NCBI GenBank assembly: GCA_019059635.1
Contig: JAGVRJ010000001.1
Span: 2,976,001-3,040,000, forward strand
DNA: 64,000 bases
Direction of reading: 5' to 3'
From: Proales similis
Lineage: Eukaryota > Rotifera > Eurotatoria > Ploima > Proalidae
Shown here one piece after another: positions 27,974-37,481 of the stretch. Made by a program: the position numbers and the translations under genes. The stretch's first letter is position 1. Every line of letters begins with the position of its first letter. The notes beneath the pieces are model-generated. The model saw nothing but the letters and a program-made list of their open reading frames with translations, was not told the DNA's origin and did not search any database.

Positions 27974-28474
27974 ATGAGCAACAGTTACGTGATAAGCAAC
28001 CGTCGCCAAGACGCGTACATGTCAGACGAGGCGAACAACGAAGTGGACCTGGAGGGCCAAGTGAGAGCAGAGCCGCTCTACAATCCAGTGGTCAACAGAG
28101 AGCCCAACAAAGGCCAAATAGACCAGACGCCGATTTACGTGCCACCGTTTCTCCTCAACAACGACAAGTCGAGATCGGGCCGTCAACACAAGGTTCCGCT
28201 CGACTACTTGATCTGGTCAATAGCCAACATATTCGTGTGCGTCTTCCTCGCCGTGCCCGCGCTCTTCTTCTCAGTGCAGACCAGAGACTACAACCGCAGC
28301 GGAAATCTTGTAAAGGCCAAGGCCAACTCAGTTCGCTCGCTGGTCTTTAACATATTCGCCTCTTTTATCGGCCTTGTGATCATTGTGACCGTGATCATAC
28401 TCAGATTTGCTGTCTATCAGCTAATCGTAGACGTGGACGTCCAGTCGCAGAATGTTCCGATCATGAGAGGCTGA
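27974..28474 (+). CDS. CD225/dispanin-family membrane protein
   Basis: Single exon, 166 residues. The N-terminal 75 residues are hydrophilic. The CD225 domain follows: VPLDYLIWSIANIFVCVFLA, then PALFFSVQTRDYNRSGNL, VKAKANSVRSLVFNIFASF and IGLVIIVTVIIL. This fits the pattern PxDYLxWSIxNxxxC...ALxxSxxxRxxxxxGxxxxAxxxSxxAxxxxxxxxxxG of IFITM/PRRT2/TMEM233 proteins. The first hydrophobic segment is probably a re-entrant or intramembrane helix and the second a transmembrane helix. Dispanins act in membrane trafficking and fusion control. Which subfamily this is cannot be decided by eye. AATAAA at 28716-28721. Confidence 0.85.
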   Translation: MSNSYVISNRRQDAYMSDEANNEVDLEGQVRAEPLYNPVVNREPNKGQIDQTPIYVPPFLLNNDKSRSGRQHKVPLDYLIWSIANIFVCVFLAVPALFFSVQTRDYNRSGNLVKAKANSVRSLVFNIFASFIGLVIIVTVIILRFAVYQLIVDVDVQSQNVPIMRG

Positions 28475-31400
28475 ACGCCGTCTATTCGGCGCCTTTCTTC
28501 CTGCCCCCCCCCTTCTGTCACTCTCTGCTCTCCCACTTCTCTCTGTCTTTTTGTGCAGCGCATTTATATTCTTCTCTTGTTTTTAATGTCGTCTGATGTG
28601 TCAAGGCGACTGCTCTTCAATCTACTGGACTCCAACATTCCTCTCAGTTTAGCTAAACAACAGTCTGACGTCAATCGGTTTTGTTTCGATTCCTTCTCCT
28701 TGCTTATTTGTATGAAATAAAGAAAAGTGCCCCAAAAAAGAATTTTGATTGTCCGCGAGTAAATTAAAAGCAAACAATTCTAATTCGTTTTCCCACCCTG
28801 GGTCTTTTAAACGCTTAAGCTGTTGCGCAAGCGATTAGCGGCACGTTCGATGGTCAGAACGAGCTAGAAACAAAAATAAAGAGAGAGACGATTCGACGCC
28901 ATTGGAGCCAGTCACACCGGCTGCGGAATGAAATGGCAGAATCAAGTAAAACAGGCATTTGGCAGTGCGTTCCACAGCCCTAATCAACTATTCTCGCCGC
29001 TTTTTCCAACAAAACATTCTTTTTTACACGAACAATACACATCAGGTGAAGAGATATAAAGCCTGGCTCAACACCCCCGTGGCTCGCTCTAATTGCCTGT
29101 CGGTGGCCAGGAATGCGCATTTGCCTCAACAAACATTTTAGCGGAAGACTCGATGGCCGGGCGGCCGAGTTCGTTTGATGAGCGCCTATTTCCAAACTCG
29201 GTCCAGATGAGAGCAGTTTTAGCTTTTATTTCAGTCTGTGTGTCTGCTGATAGACTCACTGTCTAGACGCGCTTCCTTACTCATCGAACGTTTTCGTCCG
29301 GCGCCCAGAGATGGACAAGGACAAGACGACGCGATGAGCCGTTGTGATAACAAAGCGAACAGAAAGAGAGAGCATCGCTTTGTTCTGCCAGTCTCTGTTT
29401 AGTGGCCCAAGTCAAGCTTTCAAAACAAAGACTTGCTCTCATTCTATTTACATATCGTTTTAGGTTCGTCAACTTTGACGGACGGCGTCTCTGTCCTTTC
29501 TCTGGCCAAGTTTTTTTCTTTTCTCGTTTGAAGGAACCGCACTGAGATGTGAGCTCCTATTTAGACAACTGGCCTCCGTCGAGCACTTTTTTTTCGTATT
29601 TAAATTGAAACAGCAAACTTGGGTGGCGATTAGAATAGAACAAGCGGCCAACACCGTCGCCACCACCGCAAGAGACCAGTCACTTTCTCTTCATATTTTG
29701 ATTTTGTTTAGTTTTGCAGCCCGGCGCCAACGCTTCGCTTGCCTCCTGACCTGAATAAGAATGAGGCAGTCATTCAAGAATTAATTAATTCTAGCTAGCG
29801 CGCACACGAGCATTCACCTGAGAGGCCGCCAATGGGACAGTTAGATCGAGCGGCTAGTTGCAGACGTCGCCTAGCGGTTTAATGGCCCATGCGGCAAAGT
29901 TGCAGTCCTCCACCCTCTGGCAGCCTCTTTATTGTTTGTATGTGATTGTTGAGCAAGCGAACAAACTCTCATTCTCAAATAGCAGCGCGAATGCCTTAAT
30001 CGATCGATACCACACTCGTCTATCTCGCTTCTATAACTATCGACTGGATTATCGTGTTCGGCCAATAGCCGTCAGAGAGAGAAACACGAGAGCCATCGAC
30101 AAAATTGCCCAAGAAGAATGATAGGTTTATCTAGGGCTCCGATCATTCTCTATCGCTATTGATCGCGTCAATTATTCCAGGGGATGAATAGTCGCGCCCA
30201 GTTGGGGCACTAGATGTGCGCAATTGTGTGCTCGGAGGATAATAAACAGCATACCTGGCCGAGTGTGTGTGCGACTGGCCAGATGATTCAATTAACATTT
30301 GGTGCTACTGCTTCTCCTCTCTGACACTGGTGCAGAGCAGAGCGAGGCTCGAACTGTACGAGACGATTTTATTAGGTGCCATAAAAAGCGGACGAGCGCT
30401 GATTTAATTATCTCGGCTCGATCAGCGACCTTGCTGGCCGTCTAGTTGGTCTTCATCAGACGGCTCAAGTGGTTTGCAGCTCTCCTGCAACTGTTTGCCT
30501 CCACACACATGTCTACTGCTGCTGCTGCCGTGAAGTGTTTCGTTTTAGAGATTTGTATCTGCGACCAATTTGGATCAGATTTATTGACTCATCGTCGAGT
30601 CTGGACCTCGAGTCTACATGTCACCTCGGCTCATTACGCGGTTTGTGTTTACTTGAACCCGAGCTATAAATTAGTTGTCGAATGGGCCATTCAAACAGCC
30701 ACTGGACGAACAGCTAGCAGAATTCGTGCGGATTTGAGCAATCAGGTGCGGCAGTGGTGACATACTATATCCGGCCGAAACGGAGCCGCTCGCGTGCCTC
30801 TGTACGTGTCCAGAATGAAATGTAATAGCGCTGCTGGCGGCGAATCAAGGCCGAGGTGAGAAGAGCGGATACAGTTCGGGAATTGATTTTTGAATAGCGC
30901 CACAACGAGTGCCTTGTTTAATTAGTTTCAACGCTTTTCAGCCTTTGTGTTGGCACGAGTGATGCTTGCCGACAGCCGGATGGTCTTGGTTGCTACTCGT
31001 TAGCCGATGACAATCTTCGACATCCATTACGACTCAGTCGCACTCGAAGGCCGCCACTGCTCAGTCTTCTGCTGCTGCTGTTACCTTCATTACTCGGTGC
31101 GGTGTGTTGCAGCAGCATTTAGTAAGGACAACGCCACTCGCTAATTGAGAAGTTGAGCATTTTAAATGTCACGTTCGTCAATTAATTTCTGTATTTTAAA
31201 GGCTTTCATTTGAGCAGATGCAGCTTTTTCTAATGTCACCTGAGACCCCAAAGGCGTTGAATTAAAATCTTTGTTTACTCTCGTTCCTCTTCTTCTTCTA
31301 CTCGTCTCTCTTCGATCAGATTTTATTCTCTTCACTGCAGATTCCCTTGTTTGCTTCGTTTTCTCCAAACGTCAAGGCTCGAACGAACGTGTTCGGACGA

Positions 31401-31983
31401 GTGAGTGAGTGAGCCAGGGCCATCTGGGTTGCTAGTAGTGCCAATCATCTTTGCGCTTTGTCCAGCGGCCAATCAGTGTCCGCGTCGTTCACGAGGCCAA
31501 TAGAAACACGCATCAAGTCCTTGTGGATTGTTACATCCACGTTTGCTTGTGTGGTATTTCATCGCAGTGCAGTTGCTAGCTCACAAAAGGACACGTTCAT
31601 CGTGCATCTGCCGGTGCCGCGTGTCTCTGGCCACACTCGAGCGCAACGAGCTGCAGAACGTGACCATCTCGTGTTTAATCTAATTAGAGCTGAAGCGAGC
31701 GATTGAACTTGAGCGGCTGCCAGCGGTCGGCGCACAAAGGCAGCGCTTAATTAGACCGAATAAGTAAAAGTAAATAAGACGAGAAGGCCTAATTGGCGAT
31801 GAACGTTCACTGCCTCTTTCAACTTGAACATTTGCTCACATCAATGCATTTATTCGGCTTATTTGCTCGTTTAGATAAGCTTATATAAGCGAGTGGTGCC
31901 AAACAGACCGGACATCGTCTCTCGGACAACAAAGCAACCAATTCTGAATAAGCACAGTCGCACAGAGGAATTCGCATTCCGTC
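28475..31983. other. 3.5-kb gene-free region upstream of the Delta-like gene
   Basis: The first 250 bp is the CD225 3'UTR. The rest has no supported ORF. It is rich in GATAAG, TTAATTA, and CATTAA words and short CA/GT tracts. One CSL-type core (GTGGGAA on the minus strand, 28796-28790) is present, but a single 7-mer is expected by chance. It is likely the regulatory region of the Delta-like gene. Confidence 0.45.
31882..31889 (+). promoter_or_regulatory. Candidate TATA box of the Delta-like gene
   Basis: TATATAAG within GATAAGCTTATATAAGCGAG, 95 bp upstream of the start codon. A start site about 30 bp downstream would leave a 5'UTR of roughly 70 nt. Position fits a TATA box; no initiator was verified. 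Confidence 0.5.
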
Positions 31984-33668
31984 ATGAGCTCATTGCCGTC
32001 AATTGTCACTTGCCTGCTGGTCCTGGTCGCATCCATTGGCCAGGCCGCGAGACTGAGCGTTCTGCTCGAACTCGACAACTTTTCCAATCTCGAGGGGCTC
32101 AACATTGAGAACAAATGCTGTGGCCCAGCGCAAGCATCCTGTGGCTCCTGTGCCACTTATTTCCGCTTCTGTCTACGCACAAGTCAACAAGCGGCCAAAT
32201 GTGTTGACGAGTTTGTGACACAAGTGATCGGCGCCAACTACATCAGCCGAGAACAATTCAAACTGACCACACACTCGGTCGTATTCACGCTCGACAACAC
32301 CCAGAGCGCAGAGCTGCTTGTTCAAGCGGTCAACAACAACCGGCCAGGCGAGCTGCTCGCCGAATGGAGCCTAAATCTGAACGGAGCCGGCATCGGCCAA
32401 TGGACACCATTCAACCGATTCGATTCGTCCGGAAAAAAATTCATTTCTCTCCGTTACAAACTCGAATGCGCTGCCGGATTTCAGGGCTCCTCGTGTCAGC
32501 AGCGTAAGTGTTTGCCTCTTTTCTATTTCCAAATTGAAACGCAGTCTCTTAATCGCGCCCTTCGCTACTTGCAGCGATCTGTTCGAAAGGCTGCAACTTG
32601 GCCAAAGGAGGATTCTGCGAGCGTCCGTTCGAATGCCGGTAAGTTGATTCGTCTCGCTTCTAAACTGATCTAGCACAGTCGGCTAACAATTTCTCATTTT
32701 GCAGGTGTCGTCATGGCTGGACAGGCATTTTTTGTGATCGCAAAAGCGACGCCAGCGGATGTGGCCTTGATTGCCAGAATGGCGCCAAATGTGTTGTGAG
32801 AAACGGCCACGCCAAGTGCGTCTGCGATCCGGCACAATTTCACGGCCAACTCTGCGAAGTGCGCACTCTTCGTTCGTGCGAGGGCCATTGTCAGAACGGC
32901 GGAAGCTGTCTACACAATGGAGAATGCCTCTGCCCGCCCGGCTATGCTGGTCATCGTTGTGAAATGAAACGGCTGCCGAGTCAGTGCGGCCTGCACACTT
33001 GCTACAACGGCGGCACGTGTGTGATCAACAACGAGAACAGATACGCGTGTGTCTGCCACCAGTCATTCATCGGAGCGAGATGCGAGACTAGAGTATTGCA
33101 TCATGTTGAAGCAGAGAGCAGACCGACCCTGATCAGCGCCAGCGTTGAGTCAATCTCGAGCAGCTCTGAACCCTCTGTACTTGCCAAAGAGGAGCTGCGC
33201 ACTGGCACTCGGTCTGTTGAGAGTACGAGCGGACACTTCAGACCAGTCGATGTGGTTTTGGTGGCCATTCTGGGCATTGGTCTTCCCGTTCTCATTCTCC
33301 TGTTGGCGATCATAATTCGTCAACGAAATCAACGACCGTCCAAGTTGAACGAAGAGAAGCCAAAGCGAGCAGTCGAGAATTTCTACGCCAAAATCGAGCC
33401 ACAGCTTACAAACAAGAAGAAACCTGAGAATCAAGTCGACCAGAGGTCACATGTCGACTCCAAGCTCAAGCAGTTGGAGTCTCAGCAGAGCAATAGCGAA
33501 AATGCTGATATCTACTGCGATATCGAGCCCGTACTCGGTGACTCGGGCAACCAAGTAGACCATCTCTACTCTTCAGTTCACAAAAGCGTCCGATTGGAAC
33601 TGAACGACAAGTATCTGCAGTCAAGCAGCCAATACCAACAATGCAGTCTAATGGCCTCTCTAGTCTAG
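31984..33668 (+). CDS. Delta-like Notch-ligand-family protein lacking most of the DSL domain
   Basis: Three exons: 31984-32503, 32575-32638, 32705-33668, giving 515 residues. A signal peptide (1-21) is followed by an MNNL domain (about 22-160: NIENKCCG, CGSCATYFRFCLR). Where Delta proteins have a DSL domain of about 45 residues, only CAAGFQGSSCQQP (162-174) remains. It aligns with the last Cys pair of DSL (C-x-x-G-W-x-G-x-x-C-x-x-P). EGF1 (175-205, ICSKGC...CRCRHGWTGIFC) matches the first EGF of Delta. EGF2 213-245, EGF3 252-280 and EGF4 289-321 follow. A transmembrane helix lies at 376-399, with a tail of about 115 residues ending in ASLV, a possible class I PDZ ligand. In the receptor pathway it could be a non-canonical ligand or antagonist; this is inference. 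Confidence 0.85.
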
Positions 33669-34176
33669 ACCTTGAGTTTACGTTCCCAATCGCGCGCGGC
33701 ACTCTCTTTCGTGAATTGCTTTTAATTCTAAAAATATCTATTTAACTTAATGCCGATTTGTTTCGCTCGTCGCCAAGAGTGCATTCTTTCTTGGCCTTTT
33801 TTATTCGTTTCTTTTCTCGCTTTTAATTCTCTATTTTTTACGATGAGTTGAATGATAAGCATTAAGCGGCTGATAATAAACATATTACTCGAAATTGAGC
33901 CCTTGTCTACGTAATCGAATTTCCCAATCGCCCCCTACTTTATCCAAAGTGCACGATTATCCAAGGTGTGATGTGTCACACTTGAATAATGGAATTGGGT
34001 GTCAAATTGGTTTATTCGCCAAATCATGATGATGATGATGATGAAAGACACTCGGCAGTCGCAAGCAAAAGAGGTAAAAACAAATCTATTGGCCTAAAAA
34101 GGTTGTTCGGCGACCGAAAAGAAATAAAGGTGGAGGTGGCAAAAAGGTGAGAGAGTAGTAAGCCGCGCGGCCAAGT
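33669..34176. other. Intergenic region between convergent genes
   Basis: About 510 bp, AT-rich, holding the 3'UTRs of the Delta-like gene and the dehydrogenase gene. It includes a short (ATG)6 run at 34026-34043. No gene was seen. Confidence 0.5.
34026..34043. repeat. (ATG)6 trinucleotide repeat
   Basis: Six perfect ATG units in the intergenic region between two convergent genes. Confidence 0.9.
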
Positions 34177-34977
34177 CTATTGGGCAGACCAGCCACCATC
34201 GATTGAGATATGTGTGCCCGTGACTGAACAGGCGGCGTCACTGCACAAGTAGACTGCAGCCTCGGCCACTTCGTCGACTTCGACAAACTTCTTGGTCGCC
34301 TGGTTAAGCAAGAGCACGTTGGTGACGACCTCCTGCTCGCTGATTCCGCGCACTCGAGCGGTGTCGGCCACTTGATTGATCACCAGCGGGGTCTTGACGT
34401 AACCGGGACAGATCGCATTGACAGTAATGTTTTGTTTGGCCACCTCGAGCGCAACAGTTTTGGTCAGGCCGAGAATGCCGTGTTTGGCCGCAACGTAGGC
34501 CGATTTGTATGGCGAAGCAACGAGTCCATGCGCCGAGGCCACATTCACTATACGACCCCAGCCGTTCTTTTTCATGTAAGGCAACGAGTGCTTGATTGTG
34601 TAAAAGGACGAGATCAAGTTCACTCGAGTGACAAATTCCCATTTCTCGTCCGGAAATTCGTCTATTGGAGCCACATGCTGCACGCCGGCGTTGTTGACGA
34701 GAATATCGACCCGGCCGAATTCCTTGTCAATTGTGCTGAACATTTCCTTGATTTGAGCCGGATTGCTCATGTCGGCGCCGCTGTGCAGCACTTTGTGCGC
34801 CCCGAGCTCACGCAGCCGTTCGCAGACCTGATTGATCACATCCTGCGGACCGAATCCGTTCACAACGACGCCCATTCCTTGACGAGCGAACCGTTCGGCT
34901 ATTCCCAGGCCGATTCCAGACGTTGCCCCGGTCACCACCGCCACTCTCTCGGCCCGGTTTGTACCTTCAACGTTCAT
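34177..34977 (-). CDS. Bacterial-type D-3-hydroxybutyrate dehydrogenase (SDR family)
   Basis: Intronless, 266 residues, ATG at 34977. It is a classical short-chain dehydrogenase: NAD-binding TGATSGIG near residue 16, NNAG (DILVNNAGVQHVAPI), the catalytic Ser in NVASAHGLVAS, YVAAK as the active-site YxxxK, and ICPGYVKTPLV. VVVNGFG, HVAPIDEFPDEKW, SAHGLVASPYKSAYVAAKH and SIDGGWSAQ are hallmarks of the soluble 3-hydroxybutyrate dehydrogenase (EC 1.1.1.30) best known from bacteria. It is not the vertebrate BDH1 type. It oxidises (R)-3-hydroxybutyrate to acetoacetate with NAD. The lack of introns in a region where most genes have short ones is compatible with an acquired gene, but it could be ancestral in invertebrates. 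Confidence 0.9.
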   Translation of the reverse strand: MNVEGTNRAERVAVVTGATSGIGLGIAERFARQGMGVVVNGFGPQDVINQVCERLRELGAHKVLHSGADMSNPAQIKEMFSTIDKEFGRVDILVNNAGVQHVAPIDEFPDEKWEFVTRVNLISSFYTIKHSLPYMKKNGWGRIVNVASAHGLVASPYKSAYVAAKHGILGLTKTVALEVAKQNITVNAICPGYVKTPLVINQVADTARVRGISEQEVVTNVLLLNQATKKFVEVDEVAEAAVYLCSDAACSVTGTHISIDGGWSAQ

Positions 34978-35329
34978 GGTTTATTGTAATTGTTCTGAGT
35001 TGAAGTTCGCACACAATTAACCGACTTGCTCGTCTGATCGGGCTCGAAATGCATCCGCTCGATCTTATCAAGTTGGAACCTGTTCGAGTAATTAAGGACA
35101 TGGTTTCGAATCTATTAACTTCAGAAGTTGAAAAAAGGGAGCGCCGCAGATAAACTTGGCGTGCAACAAATAAAAAAGCATAAAATTCGAGTGAAAGAGA
35201 ACGCTATTTAGCGAACATTCGTTTTTATTATTATTATAAGTAGTAAAACATTGATTGCATAATACAGCCAGAATCAAGCATTGTCTGTCTCAGCACTGGT
35301 CGTGTGTTTCTTTTCAAAGCCTTCCTTGC
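34978..35329. other. Short intergenic region between dehydrogenase and RPB11
   Basis: About 350 bp between the dehydrogenase start and the RPB11 stop, both on the minus strand. It holds the RPB11 3'UTR and the dehydrogenase promoter. No gene was seen. Confidence 0.45.
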
Positions 35330-35863
35330 TCAGTCGACGTCCGGTCGATCCTTCAGTGCTTCCTATCCAGAGCAAAAGCGTCTATCCATGTGCTCTCAGA
35401 CCAGTTTAGAGACTTGACCTACACGAAAGCGTTCGTCGAGCAGAGACATTTCCGACATCAAGTCAGTGATTGCGTTTCTCAACGCTTCTTGCGGCGAGTA
35501 GTCCGCTGTGGTCTGCACTCTCAACACGACCTTATGCTCAAGCGGATGCGGACACTTGTAGCCGGCAAACAGGACTTGCGGATCTTTCATAAGCTGTCTT
35601 TGAATCGATTTATCAATTTGGTCGACTGTGCGACAAGCTCGAGCAAAGGCTCACTTACGACTTGAGCATGTTGCCGACTGTATGGTCTTCCTTGTTGATT
35701 ACAAATATGACCGCATTGGGCACCTTCAAGTCCTTTTCGATTATGATCCTTGGAGCCCGCTCGGGCCGTTTGTTAGGCTTTTTCGACTGGACATTCGGTC
35801 GATCGCTTACTTCTTCTCTCCTTCGAACAAGAGAAACGACTCGAACGTGGGCGGCGCGTTCAT
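35330..35863 (-). CDS. POLR2J: RNA polymerase II subunit RPB11
   Basis: Four exons: 35863-35811, 35748-35659, 35597-35423, 35362-35330, giving 116 residues, as in human (117). The protein reads [68 protein letters not shown] and ends [12 protein letters not shown], near-identical to POLR2J. It forms the alpha-like heterodimer with RPB3 that nucleates Pol II assembly in the nucleus. Introns are about 60 nt each, and the last exon codes for only ten residues. Earlier single-exon readings of this locus truncate both ends; the join of exon 1 to exon 2 (GEKK|IIIEKD) is needed to keep the frame. Confidence 0.96.
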
Positions 35864-37481
35864 CTCTGTCTAAGAATTTGTCTCTTTGTCAGTTTGGCAC
35901 TCGAACTCACCGATTTTTGAACAAGCAAAATCTGATGGCCACTGCTGGCTGCAATCCGTCTCAAGCATGTACAGTTGCAGCAGCGAGGCGACACTTGTTC
36001 ATGTCTTGGAGAATTAAACACAAGTCGCCGATAAATTTAGCTTTTTTTTTATTACTCATTTTAAAAATAGGAAAGAAAAGAGAAACGATAGAAATAAAAG
36101 ACACCAGACGAAGAGACGAAAGAGGCGAGAAAATGAAATTGAAAACGGCCGAATAGAATAATTTAATTCCAGTAGAAACGAGCGTGTCAAACAAAAGCAT
36201 GCTGATGTTGACCACGACAGACAGAAACTATTTATAAGGACAAATTGGGAAAGAAATAAAACAGAAATTGATGCGAAAGGTGGAGAAAATGCGATTCTCG
36301 GAAAACAGATTGTTGTTCGTTTCTTAGACGCTTCCGTTCATTCGGACTTGGCTTATTTCTGCCTGTTGGGCTGATTTTCAATGCTAGATTGTAGTTGGGA
36401 CCAGTCAAGTGAAGAATGAGGTCGAAAGAGGAGACAGAGTAAACTGAATCAAAGTTGAGCGATTCATAACCAAACGAGGAGGAAAGAGCAAAACGAAGAG
36501 AATCGAGGAAGAGGAAACAAATAGAGGAGGCGAAATACAGACTGAAGCGATCCTTTATAACATCTAACGAAACAAAGCGAAAAGGAGGAGCAAGGCGAAT
36601 ACGCGCGGCGTTCTCAGCCCGAGTAGACGTCATGTGGAAAGGATTGAGTGAATACTTTTAAGTGAAGCGACAATGACGATTCCATTCGTCGTTGCCGGTG
36701 ACGCCCAATCATCGAACTAGAGAACAATGAGCGCGAATATGAAAATGCTGACGCTGAATGGCTCAATCGTTTCCAAATGCTTTAAAATGCTACTGAGCCA
36801 GAGAATGCTCTCCTCTGGCTCGAACTTTCTCATTTCACTCTGCGTGTGCGTCTGTGCTGGGTGTGTGTGTGTGTGTGTCTGATTTGCTTTTTCACTTTTG
36901 TCTGTTTATTGCACACTCACTGTCACGGGCCTGGGCCTTTTCAGTTCACTTGCTCAAGTGATCATGCCCGCCTTGTAGATTTTTTGCCAAACCACAGCAA
37001 TTATTTAAGTATGTATATATATATATAACAGAGTATGAAATGAAGCAGGATGTAGACTTGCTGCTGCACTCTCCACATAAACGTGAAGGGAGAGAGAGAG
37101 AAAGAAAAGGGCTGCCGCGACAGGAGAGACTTACGGTCTTGGGAGATTGCTTTAGAAAATGACGGAAACAAAGAAAGAAAAAAAACAAACAAAACGGAAA
37201 TACTCAGAGACAGAACGAGTAAAGCGAGCGAGAAAACAAAAAACGAAGGAAAGCGAAAAGACTGTATGAAAAATCGAGGAGGGAAATATTCAAATATGCC
37301 AAAAACGTGTGAGGAAAAAGAAAAACAAAAAAAAAGAGAGGCGGAAATATAGAGACTGAAGAAAATCGAGATAAATTCGGTCGTTGGTCGGTCGGTCGGC
37401 GGTCGATTCAATCGGTAAAGAAAAGAGTAGTGCAACGGGAACATATGTGGGACACATAAAAAAAGAAACAATTGAATACGC
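35864..37481. other. Intergenic region upstream of RPB11 and downstream of BCL11
   Basis: About 1.6 kb, AT-rich, with many AAAGA-type purine stretches and a short (TG)n run (36862-36879) and (AT)n run (37014-37027). It holds the RPB11 promoter and the BCL11 3'UTR. ORFs here are in low-complexity sequence and are not called. Confidence 0.45.

Noticed and set aside
28790-28796. CSL/Su(H) core site upstream of the Delta-like gene
   Set aside because: A single 7-mer is expected by chance in 3.5 kb; no paired site was seen.
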